A stretch of DNA of 64,000 nt from Sphingobium estronivorans (lineage in GTDB: Bacteria; Pseudomonadota; Alphaproteobacteria; Sphingomonadales; Sphingomonadaceae), in NCBI RefSeq assembly GCF_008692605.1, contig NZ_LFCT01000021.1:45163-109162 (forward strand), in the 5' to 3' direction. Of the stretch, positions 34,625 to 44,392 are shown in pieces; positions within the stretch are counted from its first letter, which is position 1; the number at the start of each line of letters is the position of its first letter. The notes below the pieces were generated by a model, which saw only the letters and a list, made by a program, of their open reading frames with translations, had not been told where the DNA came from and made no database searches. The position numbers and the translations under genes are program-made.

Positions 34625-37087
34625 CTAGAATTTGGACGTGAGCTGGAGCATGACCTGCCGTCCCCGGTTGGGAAGGCCCATCAACTGTACGGTGGTTCCC
34701 GGCGTAATCGGCCCACCCGGCTTTTCGGCAACATAGCCCGTATAGATCTTGTTGCCGAGATTACGGCCGATCAGGGCCAGTTCCCATGCGCCATTGGCCG
34801 TTCCGACCCGCGCGCTGGCATCGAACAACCAGAAGGACGGCTGCACGCCGAACGGGTTGCCATTATCCATCGCGGAATATTTCGAGCTGTAACGGGCATT
34901 TCCGGACAGGCCGAATTGCAGATCGCGGCCGGTCGGCACCGTCAGGTCGAAGCCGCCATTTGCGGTCCAGTCCGGTGCGCGGGCAAGCGGCCTGCCGGCC
35001 AGGCTCTGGGAAAAGCTGCCGTTGGCGTTCGGAACATTGCAGCCCAGCGCAAAGGTCTGCCCTCCCCAGCAGCCCGCGATATAATCGAGGTAGCGGGCGT
35101 GGTTGTAGGCGACGGCCCCGTTCAGCGTCAGCCATTCGCTGGCGCGGGCGCTCATTTCGACTTCGGCCCCCTTGACCCGCGCGGCGGCGGCATTGGTGAT
35201 GCTGAAGCTGTTCGTGGCTGCGTTGTACGAGTTCACTTGCAGGTTCGAATATTTATAGGAGTAGATGGCCGAGGTGATGGTGACGCGCCCGTCCAGCACG
35301 CGCGCCTTCAGGCCGCCTTCGAACCCTTTGATGGATTCGGATTCGAAGGCAATCGATGCGGGCGTGATCGTCGCCGGAATCAGGTTGGTGCTGACGGAAT
35401 AGCCGCCGGATTTATACCCTGTCTTATAAGCGACATAGGCGGTGAGATTGGTCGTCGGCCGATAGGTCAATGTCACTTCGGGCGAATAATTATTGTCCGA
35501 GAAATTGTTCGGAAACACCTTCCCGACCGGCGCGAGAACGCCCGCCGCTACCAGCAGCGGATGAGCGTAGCTGTGCACCAGGAACGAGTCCTTGGTTTCA
35601 TGCGTATACCGCACGCCGCCCGCGAGCTCGATATGCGGCGTGACATTCCAGATCAACTGGCCGAACACCGAATAGGTGTCGCCCTTGGTCTGGCCCAGCT
35701 TCTCCCAGTCGTGGAATTTTCCGGTCGCCGGATCGGCCGGCAAAGGGGCGATATAAGCCGTATTGAAAAAGTCGAGCTTGGTGTTCTGATAAAAGGCGCC
35801 GATCAGGAAATTGACCGGTGAATCGAATTTCGAAAGGAGACGAAGCTCCTGGCTGATCGACCGATATTTTTCCTGTTCCGACGCATCATATCCCATGAAT
35901 ACGGTGGCATCATAGTTGTCGAAATATCGTGCGTTGCTTTTATAATATCCGGTAATCGACGTTAGCGTCAAATCGTCCGTCTCATAATTTAGTTGCAGAC
36001 TTCCCAGATACATCTTGATCTTGCTATAGGGATTTTGCCGGGCGTTCGGCCAATTATCCGCCCGCCCTGCCGGAAGGGCACCGTTCGAATAATTTCTGTC
36101 GAACTTGCAGTTGCCGAAGGGGTCTGCAACCACAACCCCGGGAGCCGCCGCATAGCTGTTGACCGGCGTACTGAAAGCCCCGCAATTGTAGAGCTGCTGA
36201 CCCGCCGACGGCCCATCGTCGCTATAACTGTCGGCGGCGATTTTCAGCACCGCGTTGAACGGACTGTCAACAGGTTCATAGGACAGCGTCAGGCGGCCCG
36301 CCAGTTCCTCTTCGCCGGGCCGCGTCGTCTTGGGGGCCTGCGGCAGATTGGCCGGGTTCCCGCCCGCGAACGGCCACTGCGCCAACGTCACCTGGCCCGC
36401 GGTGTTCCGCAGCCAGCCGTCCATGTTGCGATAGCGCACCGCCAAACGCGCGCCAAACGAGTCCGAAAGCGGTCCAGACACCGCACCCTCGACAATGGCT
36501 TCGTCCGCGACGAATTCGTAGCCGACGCGGGCATAGCCCTCGAACTTGCGGGTTGGATTGGCCGAGGTCATGCTGATGACGCCAGCCGGGCTGTTCTTGC
36601 CGAAGAACAGGGCTTGCGGACCCTTCATGACCTGAACTTGCGCAAGGTCGAGCATGCCGAACTTGATGATGCGCGCACGCCCTGCCTGCACGCCGTCGAC
36701 ATAGATGGAAACCGCCTGGTCAAAGCCCGCATTCGACGGCGAAGTGCCGATGCCGCGCAGCGTGACGGCGGCCCCCCCGCCGTTCGATCCATTGTCGATG
36801 GAAAGCGAAGGCGCGATTTTGATCAGGTCGCGCGTATCGGTTACCGCCTTCTTGAACAGTTCATCGCCCGCGATCGCAGTGACGGCGACCGGAGCCGCGA
36901 TGAGCGTTTCATTGCGTTGACGCGCGGTGACGACAATCTCGTTCGACGCGTATCCGGCAGAGCTGGATGGAGAAGCATCAGCATTCTGGGCATAGGCGGG
37001 CGCCGCCAACGCAATCGATACCAAAGAAGCCGAAAAAAGAAGACGCGGCCTTAGATGATTCTTAGGAACCCTGTTAATAACAAACAT
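34625..37087 (-). CDS. TonB-dependent receptor 1
   Basis: Outer-membrane receptor of 820 residues for energy-dependent uptake. A signal peptide (hydrophobic stretch ending APAYAQ near residue 34) precedes NEIVVTARQRNETL, the usual sphingomonad start of the plug, then PSLSIDNGS, VSIYVDGVQ, VQVMKGPQALFFGKNSPAGVI. The beta-barrel follows and ends in an aromatic residue (LQLTSKF). GAGGAGGG precedes ATG 37087. It lies between the thiolase-like gene and the esterase gene on the same strand, so it probably imports the hydrophobic substrate of these enzymes. Ligand not predicted; no iron-siderophore context is visible. Confidence 0.88.
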   Translation of the reverse strand: MFVINRVPKNHLRPRLLFSASLVSIALAAPAYAQNADASPSSSAGYASNEIVVTARQRNETLIAAPVAVTAIAGDELFKKAVTDTRDLIKIAPSLSIDNGSNGGGAAVTLRGIGTSPSNAGFDQAVSIYVDGVQAGRARIIKFGMLDLAQVQVMKGPQALFFGKNSPAGVISMTSANPTRKFEGYARVGYEFVADEAIVEGAVSGPLSDSFGARLAVRYRNMDGWLRNTAGQVTLAQWPFAGGNPANLPQAPKTTRPGEEELAGRLTLSYEPVDSPFNAVLKIAADSYSDDGPSAGQQLYNCGAFSTPVNSYAAAPGVVVADPFGNCKFDRNYSNGALPAGRADNWPNARQNPYSKIKMYLGSLQLNYETDDLTLTSITGYYKSNARYFDNYDATVFMGYDASEQEKYRSISQELRLLSKFDSPVNFLIGAFYQNTKLDFFNTAYIAPLPADPATGKFHDWEKLGQTKGDTYSVFGQLIWNVTPHIELAGGVRYTHETKDSFLVHSYAHPLLVAAGVLAPVGKVFPNNFSDNNYSPEVTLTYRPTTNLTAYVAYKTGYKSGGYSVSTNLIPATITPASIAFESESIKGFEGGLKARVLDGRVTITSAIYSYKYSNLQVNSYNAATNSFSITNAAAARVKGAEVEMSARASEWLTLNGAVAYNHARYLDYIAGCWGGQTFALGCNVPNANGSFSQSLAGRPLARAPDWTANGGFDLTVPTGRDLQFGLSGNARYSSKYSAMDNGNPFGVQPSFWLFDASARVGTANGAWELALIGRNLGNKIYTGYVAEKPGGPITPGTTVQLMGLPNRGRQVMLQLTSKF

Positions 37088-37118
37088 AACACCCTCCTCT
37101 CCTATATTTTATATAATT

Positions 37119-38054
37119 TCAGTCAATCAAACTCAAAACTCCATCAATAGTATTTTTAATGTAATCGACTCCGGATGGCATGGCTTTCCTGAAAGTAATG
37201 ATGCCGTGGATATAGCCGGATGCCTCGACATGCTTCGAAGGCACGCCGCCCGCCCGACAGGCGGCGACGAACGCCCGCCCCTCGTCACGCAAAACGTCAT
37301 GGCTGCATGTCAGGATCGCCACGGGCGGCGTTCGCGCCGGATCGAAAGCCGCCAGGGGGGAACATCCCTTGTCGCTGCGCCGCTCGATATCAGGCACATA
37401 ATGATCGACGAAATAGGACACGTCCGCCGCCTCGAGCATGAAGCCTTTCGCGAATTCCCGATGAGAGGGCGCGCGATGCGTGAGGTCGAGCGCCGGATAG
37501 AATAGGAGCAACGCCTTGATGTCCAGCCGGGCGGCATCGTCCTGATAGGCCAACCCGGCCGCCAGCCCGCCTCCGGCGCTGTCGCCCGACAGGATCATGC
37601 CGTTGACGGCGCCGAACGGGCTTCGGCCGTCCGAAAGCCAGCGGGCGACCCCCATCACATCGTCGATCGCTCCGGGAAAAGGCGTTTCGGGAGCCAGGCG
37701 ATACCCGACGCTGACGACGCGCAATTGCGAATATCGGGCCAGAAAGCGGCAAAAGCTGTCATGACTTTCGATGTCGCAAGCAACCCATCCGCCGCCATGC
37801 ATGAACAGGATGACCGGCCCCTCGTCGCGACAGACCGGCGGACTGTACATCCGCACAGGAATTTCCCGGCGGTCCAACGCCACCTCGACGTCTTCGGCCA
37901 GCACGCCAAGGTCGGGCGGCGCGTCGAAGATCCCTCCCATCCCCCTGACTGCCTGCCGCACCTGTTCGACGGTCATTTCCCGAAACGAAAGGCCGGGCCC
38001 CTGCGCGAGAGCGGCGAGGAAAGCGGCGGTTTCCGGCGCGAGATCAGTTTCCAT
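37119..38054 (-). CDS. Alpha/beta hydrolase, hormone-sensitive lipase-type esterase
   Basis: Carboxylesterase-type hydrolase of 311 residues. It has ILFMHGGGWVACD with the HGGGW oxyanion motif, LSGDSAGGGLAAG as nucleophile elbow (Ser), the acid residue expected in CSHDVLRDEGRAF and the His in ASGYIHGIITF. Cytosolic, no signal peptide from the chosen start. ATG 38054 overlaps the end of the quinohemoprotein gene by 11 bases and has GGAGGGTGAGG before it, so the open frame up to 38126 is rejected. With BVMOs in the island, hydrolysis of the ester or lactone formed is an attractive role (inference). Confidence 0.83.
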   Translation of the reverse strand: METDLAPETAAFLAALAQGPGLSFREMTVEQVRQAVRGMGGIFDAPPDLGVLAEDVEVALDRREIPVRMYSPPVCRDEGPVILFMHGGGWVACDIESHDSFCRFLARYSQLRVVSVGYRLAPETPFPGAIDDVMGVARWLSDGRSPFGAVNGMILSGDSAGGGLAAGLAYQDDAARLDIKALLLFYPALDLTHRAPSHREFAKGFMLEAADVSYFVDHYVPDIERRSDKGCSPLAAFDPARTPPVAILTCSHDVLRDEGRAFVAACRAGGVPSKHVEASGYIHGIITFRKAMPSGVDYIKNTIDGVLSLID

Positions 38055-40140
38055 CCTCACCCTCCTTCGCGCGGACGGCCGCTGCGCGCGCCTCTGTCTG
38101 GACATAGAGGCGGATGCTTTCCGCATCCGCAGGGGTCAGGCTATTCCTGAAACTCACCATCCCCCGCTCGGAAAGGATGCCGTCGATGACAACCGACTGC
38201 CACGTCGCCTTGTCCGTCAGGACCCCGCTGCGGCGCAGGTCGGGCGTCACATTCGCGGACAGGACGCCCGACGAATGGCAGCGCGAGCAATTTTGCGCAT
38301 AGAGCGACCCGCCGCGCTCCACCGCCGCCGCCGGTAGCGCTTCCTGCGTGATGGCGAAAGGAAGGACATCGGGCCGGGGCGGCAGTTTGGCGACGCCGCC
38401 GAGCTTGAACACCAACAGCCGCCCGTTCATCCGTGGCCGGGGACCGTACAGATACGGTAAGGCCAGCGGCATCCCCCCGCCATAGCCCGCCATCACCGCC
38501 ACATATTGCGTGTCCCCGATGCGATAGGTCATCGGCGCCGCGACGATTCCGGATTGACTGTCAAAGCGCCAAAGTTCTTGCCCGTTCCTGTCGTCATAGG
38601 CCACGAACGCGCCGGCTCCATCCCCCTGAAAGACCAGGCCGCCTCCCGTCGCGAGAACACCGCCGTTGATGGGACGCGGATGGACGACCTGCCACGCCGG
38701 TTTCTGGGTCACCGGGTTCCAGGCAATCAGCGCGCCGTGGAGTCCTTTCCGTGCCGCAGCCAGTTCGGCGGGCGTGCCAGGCGGCGGCGCGGCTTCCAGA
38801 TTGACGCCCAGATTGAAATGATTCTGGCGGAACCGGAAATTCTTATCCTCCTCATAGAGAAACGGAACCGACTGGGCGGGAATATAGACCAGGCCAGTGT
38901 TGGGACTATAGGCCATCGGATGCCAGCTATGTGCCCCGACGCTGCCTGGAATGCCCAGTTCACGCTTCAAATAGCGGGCGTTGGCGGTCTCGATCGGCCG
39001 CCCGGTCTTCATATCGATGCCGGTGGCCCAGTTGACCGGCACGAAGTTTTTCGCCGAAATCAACTGACCCGTCTTGCGGTCGATGACATAGAAAAAACCG
39101 TTTTTCGGCGCCTGCATCAACGCCTGTCGTGTCTTTCCGCCGATCTTCAGATCCGCGAGGATCATCGGCTGGGTGGCGGTAAAGTCCCAGGTTTCACCGG
39201 GGTTTTGCTGATAATGCCAAAGATATTTGCCCGTATCGGGATTGAGCGCGACGATGGAAGCGAGGAAGAGATTGTCGCCTTTGCCGTTGGACCGGATCCG
39301 GTGGTTCCACGGCGCTCCGTTGCCAACGCCGATATAGAGCTGATCGAGTTGCGGATCATAGACGATCGCATCCCAGACCGTGCCGCCGCCGCCATATTTC
39401 CAATAGGAACCGAACCAGGTCGGCGCCGCCTTTTCCCGCAAGACCTGATCGGATGCGGCGCCATCCGGTCCCTTGGCGGGATCGCCGGGAACGGTATAGA
39501 AGCGCCAGACCAGTTTCCCCGTTTGGGCATCATAGGCAGAGACATAGCCGCGCGCGCCGAATTCGGCGCCGCCATTGCCGATGAAGATCTTCCCTTTCGC
39601 GGCACGCGGCGCGCCGGATATGGTGTAAGACCAGCTTCCGTCGACCGTCTTCACGCTCCAGGCCAGCTTGCCGGTCTTCGCATCGAGCGCGATCAACCGG
39701 CCGTCGAGCGTCGCCGAATAGATTTTTCCGTCATAATAGGCCGCGCCCCGGTTGATGACGTCGCAGCAGGCCTTGACGGCGGCCTCGCCCGGCACCTGGG
39801 GATCATATTGCCATTTGCGCTCGCCCGTCGCGGCATCGACGGCGATGACCTTGCTCCAGGCAGTCGTGGTATAGAGGATGCCGTCGATGACGAAAGGCGT
39901 CGCTTCCTGTCCCCGGTCGGTGTCGAGGTCGACGGACCAGGCAAGGCCCAGCTTGTCGACGGTCGCGCGGTTGATCTGATCGGCCTTCGCATAATGCTGT
40001 TCCAGCGGCGAAGCCCCGGGGGAAGACCAGCCGGCGGGATCGTCGACGGGCGCTTCGCCCTTCCCGCCCGACAGGCCATTTCCGCAGCCCGCGAGCGCCA
40101 GACCCAATGCCGCCGAAAGAAGGAGGCCGGCTTTCCGCAT
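38044..40140 (-). CDS. Quinohemoprotein alcohol dehydrogenase (PQQ plus cytochrome c), lipoprotein
   Basis: Periplasmic alcohol dehydrogenase of 698 residues with PQQ and heme c. The lipobox LAGC ends at Cys19, so the protein should be lipid-anchored. The PQQ propeller shows the adjacent Cys pair at 125-126 (KACCD) that stacks on PQQ in quinoprotein alcohol dehydrogenases, and ETWDFTATQ carries the catalytic-base region. A C-terminal cytochrome domain has CSRCH at 618-622 and a likely Met ligand at 661. It oxidises primary or secondary alcohols and hands electrons to the respiratory chain. It starts four bases from the aldehyde dehydrogenase stop, so alcohol to aldehyde to acid is one operon. 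Confidence 0.88.
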   Translation of the reverse strand: MRKAGLLLSAALGLALAGCGNGLSGGKGEAPVDDPAGWSSPGASPLEQHYAKADQINRATVDKLGLAWSVDLDTDRGQEATPFVIDGILYTTTAWSKVIAVDAATGERKWQYDPQVPGEAAVKACCDVINRGAAYYDGKIYSATLDGRLIALDAKTGKLAWSVKTVDGSWSYTISGAPRAAKGKIFIGNGGAEFGARGYVSAYDAQTGKLVWRFYTVPGDPAKGPDGAASDQVLREKAAPTWFGSYWKYGGGGTVWDAIVYDPQLDQLYIGVGNGAPWNHRIRSNGKGDNLFLASIVALNPDTGKYLWHYQQNPGETWDFTATQPMILADLKIGGKTRQALMQAPKNGFFYVIDRKTGQLISAKNFVPVNWATGIDMKTGRPIETANARYLKRELGIPGSVGAHSWHPMAYSPNTGLVYIPAQSVPFLYEEDKNFRFRQNHFNLGVNLEAAPPPGTPAELAAARKGLHGALIAWNPVTQKPAWQVVHPRPINGGVLATGGGLVFQGDGAGAFVAYDDRNGQELWRFDSQSGIVAAPMTYRIGDTQYVAVMAGYGGGMPLALPYLYGPRPRMNGRLLVFKLGGVAKLPPRPDVLPFAITQEALPAAAVERGGSLYAQNCSRCHSSGVLSANVTPDLRRSGVLTDKATWQSVVIDGILSERGMVSFRNSLTPADAESIRLYVQTEARAAAVRAKEGEDGN

Positions 40141-40143
40141 GGC

Positions 40144-41646
40144 CTATAGCCCCCCCAGATCGACGAAGACCGATTTGGTTTCGAGGAAGGCCGCGAAACC
40201 CTCTTCGCCGAATTCCCGCCCCAGCCCGGATTCCTTGAAGCCGCCGAACGGCATCGCCGGATGGGTAACGCCATAGCAATTCACCCAGACATTGCCGGCG
40301 CGCAGGCGCGCGGCCAGGCTATGCGCCTTTGCGAGATGGCTGGTGAAAATGCCTGCGCCCAGCCCATAATTGGTGTCATTGCCCAAGGCCGCCACTTCTT
40401 CCAGATCGTCGAAAGGCGTCGCCACCACCACCGGACCGAAAATCTCCTCCCGAACGATGCGCGCGCTCGACGCCAGATTGGTGAAGACGGTCGGCTCTAT
40501 GAAAAAACCGTCGCGATCCAACGGTCGACCGCCCGCGACAACTTCGCCCCCTTCCGCCTTGCCCATCGCAATATAGTCGACGACGCGCTGGCGCTGCCGG
40601 TCTGAAATCATCGGGCCGACCGCGTTCCCGGTGTCGAGGCCGCTGCCGATGCGGAGCGATGCGGCAATGGCCGCCACGCCCTCCACCACGCGGTCGAAAG
40701 ACGCGCGCTGGACATAGAGCCGCGATCCGGCGAAACAGACCTGGCCGCTATTGGCGAAAATGGCCTGCGCCGCGCCCGGAATGGCCCGGTCCATGTCGGC
40801 ATCGTCGAACACGATGCACGGGGACTTGCCGCCAAGCTCCAGCGTGGTGCGCTTTATGTGATTGGCCGCCGCGCGCAGAACGGATTTTCCGGTCTCGGTC
40901 GAGCCGGTGAAGGAAATCTTGTCGACGCCGGGATGATCGACCAAGGCGGCCCCCGCGTCGCCGAACCCGGTCACGACATTCAGCACCCCGTCCGGAATAC
41001 CCGCCTGCGACGCCAGCTCGGCGAGGCGCAAGGCAGTCAGCGGCGTGTTCTCCGCCGGCTTGACGATGCAGGTGCAGCCCGCCGCCAGTGCCGGCGCAAC
41101 CTTGATCATGAAACCCGCAATCGGCCCGTTCCAGGGGGTGATAAGGCCGACCACGCCGACCGGCTCGGGCGCCGTATAGGCATGGAACCGCTGGCCATCG
41201 CCGGAAACCGCGGCCGAATTGTGCCGTCCCGCCAGCCGCCCCGCAAGACCGGCATAGTGGCGCAGCCAATTGGCCGACGCCGCGATGCTCCATTGTGCGA
41301 AACCAATCGGCATCCCGTTGTTCAAGACTTCGAGTTCGGCCAACTCTTGCGCATGGGCTTCGATGACATCGGCATAACGCCACAGCAATTGCGCACGACT
41401 GCCCGCCGACAGATCGCGCCAGGCGGCCGCTTCAAACGCCGTCCGGGCCGCGCGAACAGCCTTGTCGATGTCGGCGGCACCACCCCGCGCCGCCACGGCG
41501 ATGGGACGGCCGCTCGCAGGATCGATCACCTCGAAATCTTCGCCGCTTTCGGCGGCCACGCATTTGCCGCCTATCCAGAGGGCAGGATCGCGAACCAGAA
41601 AACGCGATACCGACGGACCAGGACCTGAAGTTGAATCGACGACCAT
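40144..41646 (-). CDS. Aldehyde dehydrogenase family protein
   Basis: NAD(P)-dependent aldehyde dehydrogenase of 500 residues. The catalytic Glu270 lies in TTLELGGKSP, the nucleophile Cys304 in NSGQVCFAGSR, and FTGSTETGKSV is the cofactor-binding loop; TPWNGPIAGFM (170-180) is the Asn-bearing segment. ATG 41646 has AGGAG upstream; the frame is open to 41745. First gene of the minus-strand run with the PQQ alcohol dehydrogenase and the esterase. It should oxidise the aldehyde made by that dehydrogenase to an acid, ready for CoA activation. Confidence 0.88.
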   Translation of the reverse strand: MVVDSTSGPGPSVSRFLVRDPALWIGGKCVAAESGEDFEVIDPASGRPIAVAARGGAADIDKAVRAARTAFEAAAWRDLSAGSRAQLLWRYADVIEAHAQELAELEVLNNGMPIGFAQWSIAASANWLRHYAGLAGRLAGRHNSAAVSGDGQRFHAYTAPEPVGVVGLITPWNGPIAGFMIKVAPALAAGCTCIVKPAENTPLTALRLAELASQAGIPDGVLNVVTGFGDAGAALVDHPGVDKISFTGSTETGKSVLRAAANHIKRTTLELGGKSPCIVFDDADMDRAIPGAAQAIFANSGQVCFAGSRLYVQRASFDRVVEGVAAIAASLRIGSGLDTGNAVGPMISDRQRQRVVDYIAMGKAEGGEVVAGGRPLDRDGFFIEPTVFTNLASSARIVREEIFGPVVVATPFDDLEEVAALGNDTNYGLGAGIFTSHLAKAHSLAARLRAGNVWVNCYGVTHPAMPFGGFKESGLGREFGEEGFAAFLETKSVFVDLGGL

Positions 41647-42043
41647 CGGCGCACTCCTGTCCCACGCCGAAATCGGGAGATTCCGACGTTGACCGCATGG
41701 CGGCTCCGGCCTGACGCCTTGTTCGGCTCTGGCCTCTCTCACCATTTTGTTATTGAAACGAAAACTAATCCGGATCCGACATCAAGTCAACACTGTATAT
41801 CATCGCGCAATATTTGATCGATAAAAATTTGGCCATAGTCCTCACTCGATTTGATATTTAATTATTATAAATCAGTATCTTATATTCACATCCTGGTCGG
41901 CGACCCCCTCCTCTCAATCGGTGCCTAAACATCAAAAAATGGGCGCTCATACCGTCTTTCAAACAGTTATTGCTAAGCGGCTGCATTCAGCATATCTTAC
42001 CCATGGGTAGGATAACAACATGATTCACCCATGGGAGGATGAC
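41647..42043. other. AT-rich divergent promoter region
   Basis: No gene. This 397-base stretch between the aldehyde dehydrogenase (minus) and TonB receptor 2 (plus) is clearly richer in A and T than the coding parts (for example 41745-41910). It holds the candidate operator at 41997-42010 and a second CCCATGGG core at 42028-42035, and must carry promoters in both directions. Confidence 0.6.
41997..42010. promoter_or_regulatory. Candidate operator site 1, TTACYCATGGGTAA type
   Basis: TTACCCATGGGTAG, one base short of a perfect palindrome, 33 bases before the TonB receptor 2 start. A second CCCATGGG core follows 28 bases further on. One of five matching sites in front of transcription units between 42 and 64 kb. 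Confidence 0.65.
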
Positions 42044-44233
42044 ATGCAGGGCAAGTTCGGTACCATGAAGTTGTACGCGCAATTGGGGGTTTGCGGCCTG
42101 ATCGCCTTACCCTTTCCAGTAATCGCTCAGAACGCCATAGCGCCCGGCGCGTCTGTGGAAAATAATCGGGATTCGGGCCTGGCGGACATTGTGGTGATCG
42201 GTCGCAAACGCGCCCGGGCCGAGGAAATCCAGAAAGTCCCCACCGCCATTACCGCCGTGAGTGCCGCGCAACTGCAATCGCCCGCGCTCAAGTCGCTGGT
42301 CGAGATCGGCACGCTGGCGCCGAACGCATCGCTCCAGCCCTCGGTGCAAAGAGGCGTCCAGAATTTCGCGATTCGCGGCATGGGCGTATCGGGCACCACG
42401 GTATCGGACGAACCGGCCGTCGGCATTTTCCAGGACGGTGTCTATTGGGGTTCAAATTATGGTGCGATCGGCGACACTTTCGATCTGGAAGGGGTCGAAA
42501 TTCTGCGCGGTCCGCAAGGCACGCTGTTCGGCCGCAACGTCACGGGCGGCGCGGTGACCATTCGCTCCGCGCGTCCGACAGAGGACCGGTCGGCCCGCAT
42601 GAGCGTCGGTGTCGGCAACGGCATGATGTTCGAGGGTTCGGCGGTCGCGAACGGTCCGCTGGCCGATGGAGTCGCGGGGCGCATCGCGGCCATGGTCCGC
42701 CGCAATGACGGCCTGTTCACCAATGTCACCGACGGCAGCTCCTATGGCAAGAGCACATCCTTCATCGTCCGGCCGAGCATCAAGCTGACCCCGTCGGAGA
42801 ATTTCGACGTGACGCTTCTGGGCGAATATTTCGGCCTGCGCGGCGATCCCACAGTAACCAGAGGCATTTCGCCGACGACCATTCCAGGCGCGCCGCCCAC
42901 CGCCGCCCAGCAGGCCGGATATGTCTCGCCCTCCGATTTCTGGGCGACCAATCCGGGCGAACGCGGTTTCAACCATGTCGATGTCTATTTCGGCATGCTC
43001 GAAGCCAATCTTCATATCGGGCCGGGAACACTGACGTCGATCTCCGGCTATCGCAGGGTACGAACCAATAACGACTTCGATTCCGACGGCTTCCCGCCGG
43101 TCAGCTTCCGGCAACTTGCGGCAAACCGCCAGCATCAATGGAGCACCGAATTGCGCTATGCCGCCGATTACGCGCCCTGGCTTTCTGGAACCACCGGCTT
43201 CTATTATTTCGACCAGAGCGTCGATTATACCGAAGCCCGCGTCCTGAGCGGCGGCGCTACGCGCGTCGCGGCGGCGGCGCTGCTCGACAACAGCAGCTAT
43301 GCCTTTTTTAGCGAATTCGACATCAAGCCGACCGACTTCGTCACGGTGACCGTAGGCGGCCGGTACAGCCATGAAAAGAAGGATGCGCAGTCGGCTGCCT
43401 TCGGCGCGTGCGCCTTCGACTTTTCCACCTGCAACTACACCGTGCCGCCGAAGCCGTATAAAGGGAACAACTTCTCCCCGAAGATCGGCATCTCCGTGCA
43501 GCCGACCGACAATGTCATGCTGTTCGGATCCTTCACCAAGGGCTTCCGCTCGGGCGGCTTCTCATTGCGCGGGACGCCGCTGGGCGCTCCCTATCAGGCG
43601 GAAACCGTCAAGGCCTGGGAAGCGGGTCTCAAATCGGACCTCCTCGACCGCCATCTGCGGATCAATGTCACCGGCTTCATCAACACATTCAGCAATCTCC
43701 AGCGGACCGTTTTGGGCACCGACCCGGTTTTGGGCGTCGTGCAGTCCGTGTTCAACGCAGCGGACGCGAAGATCAAGGGGGTCGAACTCGAAGTCACGGC
43801 GATCCCGGTCCGCGGACTGACCTTGTCGGGTTCCTATGGATATACCGACGCGAAATATGATCGGTTCGACACATTTCCCAACTTCGCAAACCTGCAATTC
43901 GTGCGCGTTCCCAAGCATACCGGACAGGTTTCGATGGATTATGACAGTGAGTTCGCTAATGGCGGCCGAATCAATCTTCACGCCGGCGTCGCCTATACGG
44001 GCCATTATTTCTTCAACGATGCGAACACACCCACTATCGACCAGAAGGGTTATGCGCTTGCAGACGCAAGCGTGACGTTCACCACCAGCGACAAGCTGTC
44101 GATCACTGTCTATTCGCGCAACCTCTTGAACAAGAAATATGCCTATTGGGGATCGACTCTTGGCGCCCTGGGACAGAATATCTTCCCGGGTGACCCGAGA
44201 ACCTATGGCGTACGGTTGAGCGCAGCGTTCTAA
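42044..44233 (+). CDS. TonB-dependent receptor 2
   Basis: Outer-membrane receptor of 729 residues. After a signal peptide (hydrophobic stretch ending FPVIAQ near residue 28) comes DIVVIGRKRARAEEIQKVPT, the plug start, then NFAIRGMGVSG, VGIFQDGVYWG and VEILRGPQGTLFGRNVTGG. The barrel has the usual sphingomonad segments (LFGSFTKGFRSGGFSLRG, VYSRNLLNKKYAYWGS) and ends in VRLSAAF. ATG 42044 follows GGGAGGATGAC; ATG 42020 is upstream and lacks a good site. It has the same operator as the minus-strand Atu-type units, so it likely imports their substrate. A strong terminator follows. Confidence 0.88.
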   Translation: MQGKFGTMKLYAQLGVCGLIALPFPVIAQNAIAPGASVENNRDSGLADIVVIGRKRARAEEIQKVPTAITAVSAAQLQSPALKSLVEIGTLAPNASLQPSVQRGVQNFAIRGMGVSGTTVSDEPAVGIFQDGVYWGSNYGAIGDTFDLEGVEILRGPQGTLFGRNVTGGAVTIRSARPTEDRSARMSVGVGNGMMFEGSAVANGPLADGVAGRIAAMVRRNDGLFTNVTDGSSYGKSTSFIVRPSIKLTPSENFDVTLLGEYFGLRGDPTVTRGISPTTIPGAPPTAAQQAGYVSPSDFWATNPGERGFNHVDVYFGMLEANLHIGPGTLTSISGYRRVRTNNDFDSDGFPPVSFRQLAANRQHQWSTELRYAADYAPWLSGTTGFYYFDQSVDYTEARVLSGGATRVAAAALLDNSSYAFFSEFDIKPTDFVTVTVGGRYSHEKKDAQSAAFGACAFDFSTCNYTVPPKPYKGNNFSPKIGISVQPTDNVMLFGSFTKGFRSGGFSLRGTPLGAPYQAETVKAWEAGLKSDLLDRHLRINVTGFINTFSNLQRTVLGTDPVLGVVQSVFNAADAKIKGVELEVTAIPVRGLTLSGSYGYTDAKYDRFDTFPNFANLQFVRVPKHTGQVSMDYDSEFANGGRINLHAGVAYTGHYFFNDANTPTIDQKGYALADASVTFTTSDKLSITVYSRNLLNKKYAYWGSTLGALGQNIFPGDPRTYGVRLSAAF

Positions 44234-44261
44234 ACCATCGAGCGCCCCATTGAACAGGGGG

Positions 44262-44306
44262 AAGCCCGCCTGCCCGGATCATCTTCGGGCAGGCGGGCTT
44301 TTTCTT
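44262..44306 (+). terminator. Intrinsic terminator of TonB receptor 2
   Basis: A 15-bp perfect stem (44262-44276 with 44286-44300, AAGCCCGCCTGCCCG arm) with a nine-base loop is followed by a run of T (TTTTTC including stem end). It lies 28 bases after the receptor stop. Confidence 0.9.
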
Positions 44307-44333
44307 GCATGTCGCACAACCGGACCGGGCACG

Positions 44334-44370
44334 AAAAAGGGGCTGGCGGTGGGTTATCACCGCCAGCCCC
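44334..44370 (-). terminator. Intrinsic terminator of BVMO 3
   Basis: On the minus strand a 12-bp perfect stem (44359-44370 with 44339-44350, GGGGCTGGCGGT) and an eight-base loop is followed by five U. It lies 22 bases after the BVMO 3 stop and faces the terminator of the receptor gene. Confidence 0.9.
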
Positions 44371-44392
44371 CAGTGCGACCCGAGCGTCCAGT

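Noticed and set aside
41796..41803. TATATCAT half-site in the region before the aldehyde dehydrogenase
   Set aside because: Only one half of the palindrome is present; likely chance in AT-rich DNA.
42020..42043. Earlier ATG for TonB receptor 2
   Set aside because: It lacks a ribosome site and would add a polar segment before the signal peptide; ATG 42044 has GGGAGG upstream.
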